Below, piece by piece: positions 44,225 to 52,736 of a DNA stretch of 64,000 nt. The position numbers were made by a program, and so were the translations under genes. Position 1 is the stretch's first letter, and each line of letters starts with the position of its first letter. Source of the DNA: Chitinophaga eiseniae (GTDB taxonomy: Bacteria > Bacteroidota > Bacteroidia > Chitinophagales > Chitinophagaceae); assembly GCF_900167135.1 (NCBI RefSeq), contig NZ_FUWZ01000002.1, positions 584,651 through 648,650 of the forward strand. The letters are read 5' to 3'. The notes beneath the pieces are model-generated. The model saw only the letters and a list, made by a program, of their open reading frames with translations, did not search any database and was not told the origin of the DNA.

Positions 44225-45424
44225 CTACTGCATAAAGAGGTCCACGTCCGGCCACACCAGCTGGCGGTCGTTGACGACCTTCCATACCAGCCCGTCAAGA
44301 TCATTGAAAAAAGATTTATCAGTGCGGGTATTGCATAGTATTACCCAGTTAAAACCGTTGGCCGCACGTACGATCTCGCTGGCGGTACCGGGCAGAGAGC
44401 CGGCATGCCACCAGTTGTTCCAGGCATTCACGGCCCATCCGAGCGCATAGCCGGCATTTGCTTCCGAGCCGGTTGTCATCGCCTTAACAGTCGCGGGAGA
44501 CAAGATATCCGGGCGGGAGGAGAAACCGTCCACGACAGTGAGGAAACGGGCGAGGCCGGTGGCCGATGCTATCCAGCCGCCATGGGCGTCCATTCTGGAG
44601 AGATTGAAACTGTAGGGACGTTGGCCGAGCTGCCCGTAGTATACCACTTCTCCGGGTTTTCTGTCTGCCAGCGTGTTGCCGCCGATCTCCATGTGCCGGA
44701 TGCCGGCTGGTTGCAACACTGCTTCCTGTACATAGGCAGCGTAGCTTTTGCCCGTTACCCTCTCTATGATACGTCCCAGGACACAGTATCCGAAATTGGA
44801 ATAGGCATATACCGCACCGGGATCGTTTTCCAGTGGCTGCTGGTCAATCGTGTGGGCCAGCAAGGTATCTGCCGGCCATTCGGGGTGGCTGAACATAGGA
44901 TCGTTGGCATTATTGGACCAGCCACCGGCGGTATGCTGCAGCAGGTGTTGCACGGTGATAGCCTGTAGCCGGCTGCTGTAGGGCTTGCTGCCGTACGTGG
45001 TGCCCAACAGGCCGCCGGGACCAAATACTTTATCCCCCAGGGAGAGCTTTTGGGCTTCTACCAGTTTAAGTATAGCCACTGCCGTTATCGTTTTAGACAC
45101 ACTGGCGATACGGAAACGGCTCTCTGCCGTTACCTGTTCACCGGTACTACGGTCGGCCGTACCAAACCCTCTGGCATACACCAATTTACCCTTGCGGGTA
45201 ATGGCCACAGCCATCCCCGGCACCTGGTATTGCGCCATAAAAGCCCGGATAATGCTGTCTGCTTTCTGCAGGGTGTGAGGTGATATCATACTGTCTGCCG
45301 CAGCGGATGCGCAGATCGCAGGATGTGGCATGATGACCGGCGCACAGCCATTACCGGCCGCCATTGCGACTGTTGCCGGTGAGTATATCAAGAGGCCCGT
45401 GGCCAACATTATGCTGCAAAACAT
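44225..45424 (-). CDS. Secreted serine hydrolase, beta-lactamase class C fold
   Basis: This 399-residue protein has an N-terminal hydrophobic signal (MFCSIMLATGLLIYSPATVA), then the class C/DD-peptidase pattern: SxxK in FRIASVSKTITAVAI, the YxN motif in YAYSNFGYCVLG and a C-terminal motif (HAGSLPGTASEIV) in place of KTG. The catalytic residues are intact. It is probably a periplasmic peptidase or esterase; true beta-lactamase activity cannot be inferred. It is the only gene of its unit. Confidence 0.9.
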   Translation of the reverse strand: MFCSIMLATGLLIYSPATVAMAAGNGCAPVIMPHPAICASAAADSMISPHTLQKADSIIRAFMAQYQVPGMAVAITRKGKLVYARGFGTADRSTGEQVTAESRFRIASVSKTITAVAILKLVEAQKLSLGDKVFGPGGLLGTTYGSKPYSSRLQAITVQHLLQHTAGGWSNNANDPMFSHPEWPADTLLAHTIDQQPLENDPGAVYAYSNFGYCVLGRIIERVTGKSYAAYVQEAVLQPAGIRHMEIGGNTLADRKPGEVVYYGQLGQRPYSFNLSRMDAHGGWIASATGLARFLTVVDGFSSRPDILSPATVKAMTTGSEANAGYALGWAVNAWNNWWHAGSLPGTASEIVRAANGFNWVILCNTRTDKSFFNDLDGLVWKVVNDRQLVWPDVDLFMQ

Positions 45425-45558
45425 CGTTTCTTTTTATCATACCAAGATAATGAAAGCGGGATGTACGGTTAAATTTAGTTTATGATTCCCATCTGTCATG
45501 CTGATAGGCTATTATCGGGGAAACGAATATTGTATCTTGGGGCAGATTCAAAAAAATC

Positions 45559-46464
45559 ATGACAGATATGAAACGTATCCTTGTTTTATTGCTGGGAGGA
45601 AGTCTTCTCGGAATTCACAGCAACGCCCAACAGAAAACGGATGTACAGGCCCACCGCGGTGGTATGGGACTGATGCCGGAAAATACGATTCCGGCCATGC
45701 TCAACGCTGTTAAACTGGGCGCCCGTACCCTGGAGCTGGACTGCGTCATCTCGGCAGACAATAAGGTAGTGGTATCACACGATGCCTACATGTCAGCAGA
45801 TTTTATGCGGAAGCCCGATGGCAGCGATATCACAAAAGCAGAACAGAAAAAACTGGCGCTGTTTTCCATGACCTACGACAGTATCCGTCAGTACGATGCT
45901 GGTACGAAACCGCATCCCCGGTTTCCGCAGCAGCAGAAAATGAATGTGCACCGTCCGCTGCTGGCTGATCTGATTGACAGTGTGGAAACTTATGTAAAAC
46001 AGCATGGGCTGAAACCAGTGTATTATAACATGGAAACCAAGTCATCCCCCGATGGCGATGGCATATATAATCCGGCGCCGGACGTATTTGTTGAGCAGGT
46101 GATGGCAGTACTTCAGCAGAAAAAGATCGCCCGCAGGGTGACTATTCAATCTTTCGACATCAGAACCTTACAGGCATTACATAAAAAATGGCCTAGACAA
46201 CAAACAGCACTGCTCATTGGCAACCAGCAGTCTTTCGCGGCCAACATCGCCGAACTGGGTTTCGTGCCTGATATCTACAGCCCCAATTTTAAACTGGTGA
46301 CACCGGAATTAATAAAAGAAGCGCATACAAAAAAAGTAAAGGTGCTGCCATGGACAGTAGACGAAGAAACTGACCTGCTGCAGATGCTATCCCTGGGCGT
46401 TGATGGCATCATCACCAACTATCCTGACCGGTTGATTAAAATCGCTGGCAGCTATCAACGCTGA
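45559..46464 (+). CDS. Secreted glycerophosphodiester phosphodiesterase
   Basis: This 301-residue enzyme has a signal peptide (MKRILVLLLGGSLLGIHSNA; the ATG at 45568 is also possible). The GDPD motifs are complete: DVQAHRGGMGLMPENTIPAM with the catalytic His, LELDCVISADNKVVVSHDAY with metal-binding Glu, Asp and His, and the C-terminal LPWTVDEETD and GVDGIITNYPDRL. It hydrolyses deacylated phospholipids to sn-glycerol-3-phosphate and alcohols in the periplasm. It has its own promoter region and stands alone. Confidence 0.93.
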   Translation: MTDMKRILVLLLGGSLLGIHSNAQQKTDVQAHRGGMGLMPENTIPAMLNAVKLGARTLELDCVISADNKVVVSHDAYMSADFMRKPDGSDITKAEQKKLALFSMTYDSIRQYDAGTKPHPRFPQQQKMNVHRPLLADLIDSVETYVKQHGLKPVYYNMETKSSPDGDGIYNPAPDVFVEQVMAVLQQKKIARRVTIQSFDIRTLQALHKKWPRQQTALLIGNQQSFAANIAELGFVPDIYSPNFKLVTPELIKEAHTKKVKVLPWTVDEETDLLQMLSLGVDGIITNYPDRLIKIAGSYQR

Positions 46465-46961
46465 TTGTTTTCTTCGGAAACGCGGAAAGCTTCGGGTCCC
46501 GATCATAATATAGGCTAATGTCCCGACACGGACATTAGCCTATTGCCATCAGGGGAAGCCATGCTCACTTATCCGGCTCCCGCCGTTGGCGGGTGTGCCT
46601 GAAAGCAGGCAATCCCCCCGCTCTGCCGGCCCAACATAAGCAAATGTCCTCCGGAGCGGGCGACCTCAACAGCCTGGTAAACAACGTATGTCTGTTGTAA
46701 ACACACATGAACGTCTTCCAACGCAAGTATCATCTTCTTACAGCCGCACACCTGGCGGCTGCAAACAAAATGCTCACAAATATTGTTATACCCACACATT
46801 TAATACCCAAACCGGGAGCCATCTGCCTGGCACAAGAGAACTTCGAACAAACAGGTTATCCGGAAACCATTCATAAGAACCGGTAAACAATTTGCTTACA
46901 TATATTTTTATTTAGATATTATAGATAATCATCACAACAAGTTGATAATCTGAAATTTAGA
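46465..46961. other. Hairpin-dense intergenic region, possible structured RNA
   Basis: About 500 bp between the GDPD gene and the OmpA-type gene. A perfect 14-bp hairpin is at 46510-46543 (arms ATAGGCTAATGTCC and its complement, 6-base loop). Then come CCCGCC-GTT-GGCGGG at about 46580-46594, GCCTG-AAAG-CAGGC at about 46597-46610, and CCGGCTCCC/GGGCCGGC pairing across 46573-46640. The area is much more GC-rich than its flanks. A 76-codon minus-strand frame (46569-46799) covers it but lacks protein-like features. It could be a small RNA, a 3' structure or a decayed repeat. Confidence 0.45.
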
Positions 46962-46969
46962 TACCTTTG
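46942..46969 (+). promoter_or_regulatory. Bacteroidota-type promoter of the OmpA-family gene
   Basis: A TTG element at 46942-46944 and TACCTTTG (46962-46969, TAnnTTTG consensus) are separated by 17 bp, the pattern of the primary sigma factor of Bacteroidota. The predicted start is about 46975, giving a leader of about 13 nt before the ATG at 46988. Confidence 0.65.
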
Positions 46970-46987
46970 CAGCCAAATAAACAGGAT

Positions 46988-47518
46988 ATGAAAAGAATGT
47001 TAATGACCTCACGTTACTGGGTATACGCTTTGCTGGCCGTTACTTTTATGGCTTCCTGCGCCTCATCAAAGAAAAGCGCCAGTCCGCATGCATATATGAC
47101 TAAACAGTACAAGGAACTGAAAAATGTGCTGAACGAAGCGGAAGTAAGCATTATCAGAGACAGCCTGAAAGTAATTTTCCCCAACAACGTACTGTTCGCC
47201 TCTTCTTCTGACGAACTGAAACCCGAGATTAAACCCACCTTTGAACATTTTGCCGATGTGTTGAACAAATACAACAAAACCAAGATCCTTATAACGGGGC
47301 ACACGGACAGCACCGGCTCTTCCAGCTATAACCGTGAACTGTCGGAGAACCGTGCTAAACGTGCCAAAGACCTGCTGAGCGAGTTCAAAGTAAACGACGA
47401 CCGTATGTTTACCTGGGGCCTGGCAGACCGTCATCCCATTGCCACCAACAACACCGAAGAGGGTAAAGCTAAAAACAGGAGGGTGGAATTTGTGATCCTC
47501 TATGAAGTAAAGGAATAA
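46988..47518 (+). CDS. OmpA family lipoprotein
   Basis: The product of 176 residues begins at the ATG at 46988 (7 codons shorter than the longest frame), giving MKRMLMTSRYWVYALLAVTF then MASC as a lipoprotein signal. The OmpA-like peptidoglycan-binding domain follows with SDELKPEIKPTFEHFADVLN, ILITGHTDSTGSSSYNREL, the SENRAKRAKDLLSEF helix and KAKNRRVEFVIL at the end. It is anchored to the outer membrane and contacts the cell wall. The promoter reads TACCTTTG just upstream, and a strong terminator follows. Confidence 0.93.
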   Translation: MKRMLMTSRYWVYALLAVTFMASCASSKKSASPHAYMTKQYKELKNVLNEAEVSIIRDSLKVIFPNNVLFASSSDELKPEIKPTFEHFADVLNKYNKTKILITGHTDSTGSSSYNRELSENRAKRAKDLLSEFKVNDDRMFTWGLADRHPIATNNTEEGKAKNRRVEFVILYEVKE

Positions 47519-47538
47519 ACGATATATCGATCGATACC

Positions 47539-47571
47539 AGGGCCGTATCCGCAAGGATGCGGCCCTTTTTT
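47539..47571 (+). terminator. Terminator of the OmpA-family gene
   Basis: AGGGCCGTATCC (47539-47550) pairs with GGATGCGGCCCT (47555-47566) with one G-T wobble and a GCAA loop, then six T residues. It lies 20 bp after the OmpA-family stop. Confidence 0.92.
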
Positions 47572-47650
47572 ATGCCTTTAAGGGAAAGGCAAGAAACGGG
47601 TTTCTACGGCAGGCGCAAAGCGCCAACTTTGACGGATAAATGAATTTGCC

Positions 47651-48286
47651 ATGCATGTAGACAGCCATACCGCTATCCTGTATTTCGGTACCCCCGTCGT
47701 ATTGGTCAGCACTGTTAATGAAGACGGCAGTTACAACCTAGCCCCCATGTCATCCGCCTTCTGGCTGGGATGGCGCTGTATGATCGGATTGGGAAGTACC
47801 TCACTGACTGCACAAAACCTGTTACGCACCCGCGAGTGTGTACTGAACCTTCCTTCCGTGGCCGAAGCTGCTGCGGTAGACCGCCTCGCACTGACCACAG
47901 GGGCAGATCCGGTACCAGAGAAGAAACAGCAACGGGGCTACCGGTATGTAAAAGATAAATTTGCCTTAGCCGGATTAACCCCCATCGCTCCGGGAACCGT
48001 AGCCGCACCCCGTGCAGCAGAATGCCCTGTGCAGCTGGAAGCCACGGTGACGGCCGTTCACCGCCTTGGCCAGGACGACCCGGCGCAATACGGAAGGATT
48101 ATCACTTTTGAACTGAAAATCCGCCAGGTACACCTCGACACAACCATTCTGCTGGATGGTGATCCCGACCGGGTAGACCCTGACAAATGGCGCCCGCTCA
48201 TCATGAGCTTTCAGCATTTTTACGGACTGGGCGACAAAGTACACCCGTCCACGCTGGCGCAGATACCCGAGCGTTTATACAAATAA
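47651..48286 (+). CDS. Flavin reductase family / FMN-binding split barrel protein
   Basis: This 211-residue protein has the split-barrel FMN-binding fold of the flavin reductase-like family: PVVLVSTVNEDGSYNLAPMS at the N terminus, then SSAFWLGWRCMIGLGSTSLT and RTRECVLNLPS, with the later FALAGLTPIAPGTVAAPR. This is usually a flavin reductase or a related oxidoreductase. There is no signal peptide. Isolated gene between two terminators. Confidence 0.88.
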   Translation: MHVDSHTAILYFGTPVVLVSTVNEDGSYNLAPMSSAFWLGWRCMIGLGSTSLTAQNLLRTRECVLNLPSVAEAAAVDRLALTTGADPVPEKKQQRGYRYVKDKFALAGLTPIAPGTVAAPRAAECPVQLEATVTAVHRLGQDDPAQYGRIITFELKIRQVHLDTTILLDGDPDRVDPDKWRPLIMSFQHFYGLGDKVHPSTLAQIPERLYK

Positions 48287-48331
48287 GCGCGAAACAGTAC
48301 CGGTGTGCCTGCGGTCTGTTGTATTATCTTG

Positions 48332-48367
48332 GGGAACCATAGCAGACAGCGCTATGGTTCCCTTTTT
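48332..48367 (+). terminator. Terminator of the flavin reductase gene
   Basis: GGGAACCATAGC (48332-48343) pairs perfectly with 48351-48362, with a 7-base loop and a TTTTT run, 46 bp after the stop. Confidence 0.92.
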
Positions 48368-48438
48368 ACAGGGCAACAATATCCGCCGTCCGTCTGTTAA
48401 ATAAGGGCTCCCTGATCATCTTTAAATAACTGGTCACC

Positions 48439-48987
48439 ATGAAAAAACAATTGCTCCTACTGTTAATGCTAATGCCAGCTTTCAGCATTGCGCAGCAAAA
48501 TGATAAACTTTTATATGGTTATGCCTACGGCATGATACATGATGGCGCCTTCGGCGGTGGCCTTGCCGGCAATGTGGAACTCTGGAACCTTGTCAACATC
48601 GGCCCGGCGGTGGAACTCACGTCCTTTGATGGTCATACCATGATTCCTGTATTCCTCGATCTAAAAATCAAATACCGGCTGGAAAACTGGTCCCCATATG
48701 CATCGGGACAATTTGGCTACAACAATTACAACGTAAAAAAAGTACAGAATCTGACGGCTCCGTCCGGCATAGAGCAAATGACCACCTTCAATGAAACCGG
48801 CAAACATTTTTATGGGGTGGGAGCCGGTATCATCCGGCATTTCAATAAGTTCGGCATATATGCATCCTATTTATACCGTGGGTACACCTATAAATATCCC
48901 CGCGATATTAAAATCAATGATGAGATCGTGAATTTGGACAACAAGCAGGTGAGTACCAACGTGTTCATTCTCGGCGTCACATTTTAA
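48439..48987 (+). CDS. Outer-membrane beta-barrel protein, unknown function
   Basis: This 182-residue protein starts with a signal peptide (MKKQLLLLLMLMPAFSIAQQ) and continues with alternating amphipathic strands typical of small outer-membrane barrels: DKLLYGYAYGMIHDG, KIKYRLENWSPYASGQFG, NETGKHFYGVGAGIIRHFNK and IYASYLYRGYTYKYPRDI, ending in FILGVTF with a terminal Phe, the C-terminal signal for barrel assembly. The role is not known. The gene stands alone. Confidence 0.75.
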   Translation: MKKQLLLLLMLMPAFSIAQQNDKLLYGYAYGMIHDGAFGGGLAGNVELWNLVNIGPAVELTSFDGHTMIPVFLDLKIKYRLENWSPYASGQFGYNNYNVKKVQNLTAPSGIEQMTTFNETGKHFYGVGAGIIRHFNKFGIYASYLYRGYTYKYPRDIKINDEIVNLDNKQVSTNVFILGVTF

Positions 48988-49118
48988 TCGATGACAGGCT
49001 GTCAACAGGCTGCAATTGATGTCAGATAGCAGTTTTAGTTTGTAGCATTGTGTGATTTTTGAAACCCACTTGCCTGGCCCGTTCAGGCAAGTTTAAAACT
49101 TCACCCAAAATCTTACCA

Positions 49119-49853
49119 ATGAGACACACCAAAACCCTGGTTAAGTCAGCTATTGCCCTGCTGTTAACCATCACCATCCAGTATGGTTGTAAAAAAGCAG
49201 ATCAACCTGCTGTAGCCCCGGAAAAACCCGTCGAGCAACTTGTTGAAGACCACCTTACCATCACACCAGAACGGCAAAAGATTATCGACCTCTTCAACAA
49301 AAACAAAAATGCCAAAGGTGAAGCCACCGGCATGGTAGCAGCTGCCAGCTACCGTTCATTTAACGTTAACTATTACGGTACTGTGCCTAATGACATCAAG
49401 GCACTGGTCAATGGCGAAATCGATCAACTGTACACCACCAGCACTACTTCCACCACCAAATCCAGGATGACCGGCGCGGTTATCAACGTGTATAACGCCC
49501 CGGGGCAGGGAGACCTGTTCTATACTAACGGGAACGTATATATCGTAAACTTCAGTGTTTACCGTAACGTACACACCGGTCCCGGTAATGTTATCTTCCA
49601 CGAACTGATCCACTATCTGCATGACAGGTGGATATCCGGCGGTTTCAACAATGGCACTATTTACAATCTGTGGCAGAACTGCCGCTACTCTAATGTCTAC
49701 CCGGCAGGATCTTATGTATTGAGCAACCAGGCAGAATATCTTGCAGTATCAGCAGAAGCTAAATACTGCAATACCAGCCGTCCTCCTTACAACGCCGGTA
49801 CATTATCCAGCTCCGATCCTAACTGCAATAACTATCTGTCGACTAATTTCTAA
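49119..49853 (+). CDS. Putative zinc metallopeptidase lipoprotein (HExxH)
   Basis: The product of 244 residues begins at the ATG at 49119 (MRHTKTLVKSAIALLLTITI, then QYGC lipobox); the upstream extension to 49059 has no signal. A Pro-rich linker follows. Residues about 160-175 read GNVIFHELIHYLHDRWI, an HExxH motif of the zincin type, with additional acids downstream. Cys pairs are frequent in the C-terminal part (LWQNCRYSN, YCNTSRPPYN, DPNCNNY), suggesting disulfides. The family was not recognised. It is probably a periplasmic or surface protease. Confidence 0.7.
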   Translation: MRHTKTLVKSAIALLLTITIQYGCKKADQPAVAPEKPVEQLVEDHLTITPERQKIIDLFNKNKNAKGEATGMVAAASYRSFNVNYYGTVPNDIKALVNGEIDQLYTTSTTSTTKSRMTGAVINVYNAPGQGDLFYTNGNVYIVNFSVYRNVHTGPGNVIFHELIHYLHDRWISGGFNNGTIYNLWQNCRYSNVYPAGSYVLSNQAEYLAVSAEAKYCNTSRPPYNAGTLSSSDPNCNNYLSTNF

Positions 49854-49870
49854 GCACACAGTTATTTGCT

Positions 49871-49919
49871 GGCCCCCGCCGCGGCTCACAGGCAGCAGCC
49901 GTGGCGGGGGCCTTTTTTA
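49871..49919 (+). terminator. Strong GC-rich terminator after the HExxH lipoprotein
   Basis: GGCCCCCGCCGCGGCT (49871-49886) pairs with 49897-49912 with one G-T wobble, a 10-base loop, then TTTTTTAT. It also faces the convergent esterase gene. Confidence 0.95.
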
Positions 49920-49932
49920 TTACGGTCACCGC

Positions 49933-51459
49933 CTACCGGCGGCTATATTGCAGATTTACAGGAATCGGCGTTGGATTTTTGGCCTGGATGGCACTCGGAA
50001 TAACATAACTCAGTCTTAAACCAAAATCTTCGTTTTTATGCAGGTATTCCAGCCGGAACGGATAAAAGCCTTTTTTCAGCGGTAAAATATAAGACGATGT
50101 CTTATTGGCGGAAGAACCAACCCATCGTATCAGCAGCTGGTCATTCAGATATAACCTGGAATCTGTGTCAGCATCGAGCACAAAAATGTAGTAACCTTCT
50201 TCTTTGGCCTCCAGCCATCCATCGACCAGTAGCGCATAGTTATTTTTCCGGGGAAATTCTCCCGGGTTGAAAGTACTGTCCGTGATACCTGTTCGTTGCG
50301 GTGTCAACCCCTTCAGTTGCTCAAACTGAGAAGAGTCTACTTCATAGTAAGCATACCGAAAGCCTCCAGGCTGTATATGGGCAGGCTTCGATACCGGCTG
50401 CAGCGTTTTTCCCACCACGAAAGCTCCGGATTTCACCTTGTCATAACGGGCACGGTGGGTGAACTGCTTTATAGTAACCGTAGCGGCATCTGTCAGCAGC
50501 ATTTCCGGCTGTACTATCTCCGATGCCAGCGTCGGTTCTGATCCATTGAGCGTATACCGAACGTTGGCAGTATCGCCGAAATACCAAAGCTTTATAGTGT
50601 CGTTCTTGCGGATGATACCGCTCCGCGGATGGAAGTCAATGTTCCCATTTTGCCATCCGTACGAGAACTTCAGTCCATCGTATATACTTTTCAGCCTCAC
50701 GGAGCTATGCGTTTCATCCGGATAGGCGATGCTTTTCCAGCTCAGTGCTGCCGGGGCAGCCTGCTGCAGGACAAGATTCATGCTATCGATTTTCATGCCA
50801 GCGCCATCCTTTCCTTCCCGACCGCTAATGAACAACGTAGTATTTGAACCTGCCACCGCGGGCAGTTTACCGGGTGCTATCTTTTGGATGTAACAGTGAT
50901 CCCACCAAAGGCTGGGATCAACAGCGATGTAGGATTTAAATGTCTGCGGGGCATTTAGCAGCGCATTGATTACAAACAAGCCTCCCAACGAATGGCCCCA
51001 CAGCGTATTATCCCCATTAGAAGGGTAGTTTTTATTGATATGAGGAATCAGTTCGTCCCTGATAAAAGCGAGGAAGTTTGCGGCCCCGCCGGAGGTCCTC
51101 CAACCTTCGAGCCGGGTAGGTGTGAGGTCTTTGTTACGGTCTATTCCCATGATACTGACGATAATCATGGGTGGTATATAGCGTTCGTCTTCCAGGAACC
51201 GGCGTATTTTCAGGATCAATCCCGTGTTCCAGTTACCGCCATCCAGTACATACAGCACATCATATTTATCAGCGCTACCGGGCTTATAGGCTGGCGGGAC
51301 AAATACCTGAATCAACCTTTTTTCTTTTAAGATGGTGGAATTCAGTGAATCAAGTCTTCCGCTGTCAAATACTCTCCATACCGTGTCTTGTGCGTGCAGG
51401 ACAGCCGGGCCAAACATTAATATCAAAAAGGCAGAAAATAAAAACAGTTTACTTTTCAT
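49933..51459 (-). CDS. Secreted esterase with C-terminal PA14-like domain
   Basis: This 508-residue protein has a signal peptide (MKSKLFLFSAFLILMFGPAV, then LHAQ). The first domain (about 25-270) is an esterase-D-type alpha/beta hydrolase with DVLYVLDGG and the nucleophile elbow LWGHSLGGLFVIN (Ser in GHSLG), and a likely His in DETHSSVRL. A chitobiase-type C-terminal beta domain follows (VRYTLNGSEPTLASEI), then a PA14-like domain (YYIFVLDADTDSRLYLNDQ, with SYILPLKKGFYPFRLEYLH). The likely action is ester cleavage on an extracellular polysaccharide or siderophore. Confidence 0.85.
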   Translation of the reverse strand: MKSKLFLFSAFLILMFGPAVLHAQDTVWRVFDSGRLDSLNSTILKEKRLIQVFVPPAYKPGSADKYDVLYVLDGGNWNTGLILKIRRFLEDERYIPPMIIVSIMGIDRNKDLTPTRLEGWRTSGGAANFLAFIRDELIPHINKNYPSNGDNTLWGHSLGGLFVINALLNAPQTFKSYIAVDPSLWWDHCYIQKIAPGKLPAVAGSNTTLFISGREGKDGAGMKIDSMNLVLQQAAPAALSWKSIAYPDETHSSVRLKSIYDGLKFSYGWQNGNIDFHPRSGIIRKNDTIKLWYFGDTANVRYTLNGSEPTLASEIVQPEMLLTDAATVTIKQFTHRARYDKVKSGAFVVGKTLQPVSKPAHIQPGGFRYAYYEVDSSQFEQLKGLTPQRTGITDSTFNPGEFPRKNNYALLVDGWLEAKEEGYYIFVLDADTDSRLYLNDQLLIRWVGSSANKTSSYILPLKKGFYPFRLEYLHKNEDFGLRLSYVIPSAIQAKNPTPIPVNLQYSRR

Positions 51460-51472
51460 GTGGGTGGTGTTT

Positions 51473-51490
51473 AATGCCTGTTAAGGCATT
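51473..51490. other. Hairpin in the leader of the esterase gene
   Basis: AATGCCT (51473-51479) pairs with AGGCATT (51484-51490) across GTTA. It begins 14 bp upstream of the esterase ATG on the minus strand. It could mask the ribosome-binding region or be a promoter dyad; no more can be said. Confidence 0.35.
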
Positions 51491-51956
51491 CCGTCGCCAA
51501 CAGGACAAGCTGGTAGGGATTTTGCCTGTCTTATTCGCTTAAACTTAAGCATATCTGTTCAATCATTTATAAGATTTTTTCGATTGCTTTTACCTTATCC
51601 GTAGCATTTTCAGCAATTATATTTCTGCTGCTTTCTCTTCCTTCTGCCGGCAAATGTAGCAAAGCATACCGTCTCCTAACGTGATAGTATACACGCTATC
51701 TCATCGCGGAACTGTCCGGACGAGGGCGCCGAATCGCTTGCCAGCTTAGCCGCTTTTTCCGCGGCCAGCGCTTCACGGACCACCTGGCTCATGTCCTTCT
51801 TACAACCCATCACGCAGCAAATACCCGGTACTACCGCTAAAAAACAAAGGGGATATCTCATGGAAAAGTCGTTTACAAAGGTAAACAGCAGACATCAACA
51901 GAAAGGTTGGGTCAACATAGAAAAAAATAAACGTAGATAAGTTGAGACGACAGTAA
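51491..51956. other. Region between esterase and GNAT genes
   Basis: About 460 bp on the minus side with one possible small lipoprotein gene (51676-51861). The rest is AT-rich and holds a 12-bp CTTAAacTTAAG palindrome near 51540. No other gene is supported. Confidence 0.4.
51676..51861 (-). CDS. Possible small lipoprotein
   Basis: A 61-residue reading frame with a plausible lipoprotein signal, MRYPLCFLAVVPGICCVMGC, followed by KKDMSQVVREALAAEKAAKL, an amphipathic alanine-rich helix, and SDSAPSS. The hydrophobic stretch and lipobox VMGC support it. No clear ribosome-binding site is visible and no homologue is recalled, so it may not be expressed. Confidence 0.4.
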   Translation of the reverse strand: MRYPLCFLAVVPGICCVMGCKKDMSQVVREALAAEKAAKLASDSAPSSGQFRDEIACILSR

Positions 51957-52439
51957 TTACATCAGCTTGTAGATATACTCTTCTATCTCCGCCTGCCGGG
52001 CATTGGCAAAACCTTTGTCTTCTCCTATTCTTATAAAACCACATTTCTCCATTACCTTCTGCGATCCCAGGTTATCAAATGCCACACGACCCAAAATAGG
52101 CCTGGCCGGCTCATTAGCTAAAAGGGCTTTCAGCGCACTGGTGGCCACTCCTTGTCCCCAGTATTTTTTGTCGATCCAATAGGTTATTTCCGCCTGGCCT
52201 TCTATTTCAAACTTGGCGATGCTGCCCACGATAACATCATCCATGAAGATCGTACACATGTTGATCGTTGGGTCTTGTGCATGTTTAGTGTATTTCTGAA
52301 TGTAAGCGGCTTTGTCTGTCGGATCTTTCGAAGTAAATGCAGCCAGGTGATTGGCTTCCTGGTCGAGCTGAAAGACGAAGAAAATTTCTAAATCAGCAAG
52401 AACTGTTTTGCGGAGAGTGATGTTGGGATGCTCTGGCAT
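51957..52439 (-). CDS. GNAT family N-acetyltransferase
   Basis: This 160-residue protein starts at the ATG at 52439 (MPEHPNITLRKTVLADLEIF); the upstream extension to 52568 gives no domain. The GNAT core shows ITYWIDKKYWGQGVATSALK, in which the Q/R-x-x-G-x-G/A pyrophosphate loop is WGQGVA, and RVAFDNLGSQKVMEKCGF for the acetyl-CoA-binding helix and strand. The substrate is unknown. Confidence 0.88.
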   Translation of the reverse strand: MPEHPNITLRKTVLADLEIFFVFQLDQEANHLAAFTSKDPTDKAAYIQKYTKHAQDPTINMCTIFMDDVIVGSIAKFEIEGQAEITYWIDKKYWGQGVATSALKALLANEPARPILGRVAFDNLGSQKVMEKCGFIRIGEDKGFANARQAEIEEYIYKLM

Positions 52440-52736
52440 AATACTTACCTTGATTTGTTTACCACTAATAACAGTATTAAGGTACAGTTTTTCAACAACA
52501 ATTTCTATTACCAGAAAATGTAATAACAAAGGACAAAAGAAAACATTTCCGCGAAGTTGATAAAACATTTAGCAGCAGCTTTAGAAGACCCGACAAAGGA
52601 CATTATTTTTCCCTGCATTATACCTTCCTATCCCAATTCCTACTTTTAGTAGGTTGTTTCCTGTTATCCCGGCAATTTTAATCATCGTACAACCCGCTTA
52701 CCCTAACTATTCATCAATGAGTTAAATCTACATCCC

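Noticed and set aside
44225..45424. True class C beta-lactamase resistance gene
   Set aside because: Only the SxxK and YxN motifs of the serine-hydrolase fold are evident; the third motif differs and the context gives no sign of resistance.
46621..46700. SRP RNA or RNase P RNA at the hairpin-dense region
   Set aside because: The GGAAG/AGCAG core of SRP RNA and the GAGGAAAGTCC core of RNase P RNA are absent on both strands.
46569..46799. 76-codon minus-strand frame as a protein-coding gene
   Set aside because: No ribosome-binding site or recognised family; the sequence is dominated by hairpins. Kept only as part of the structured-region note.
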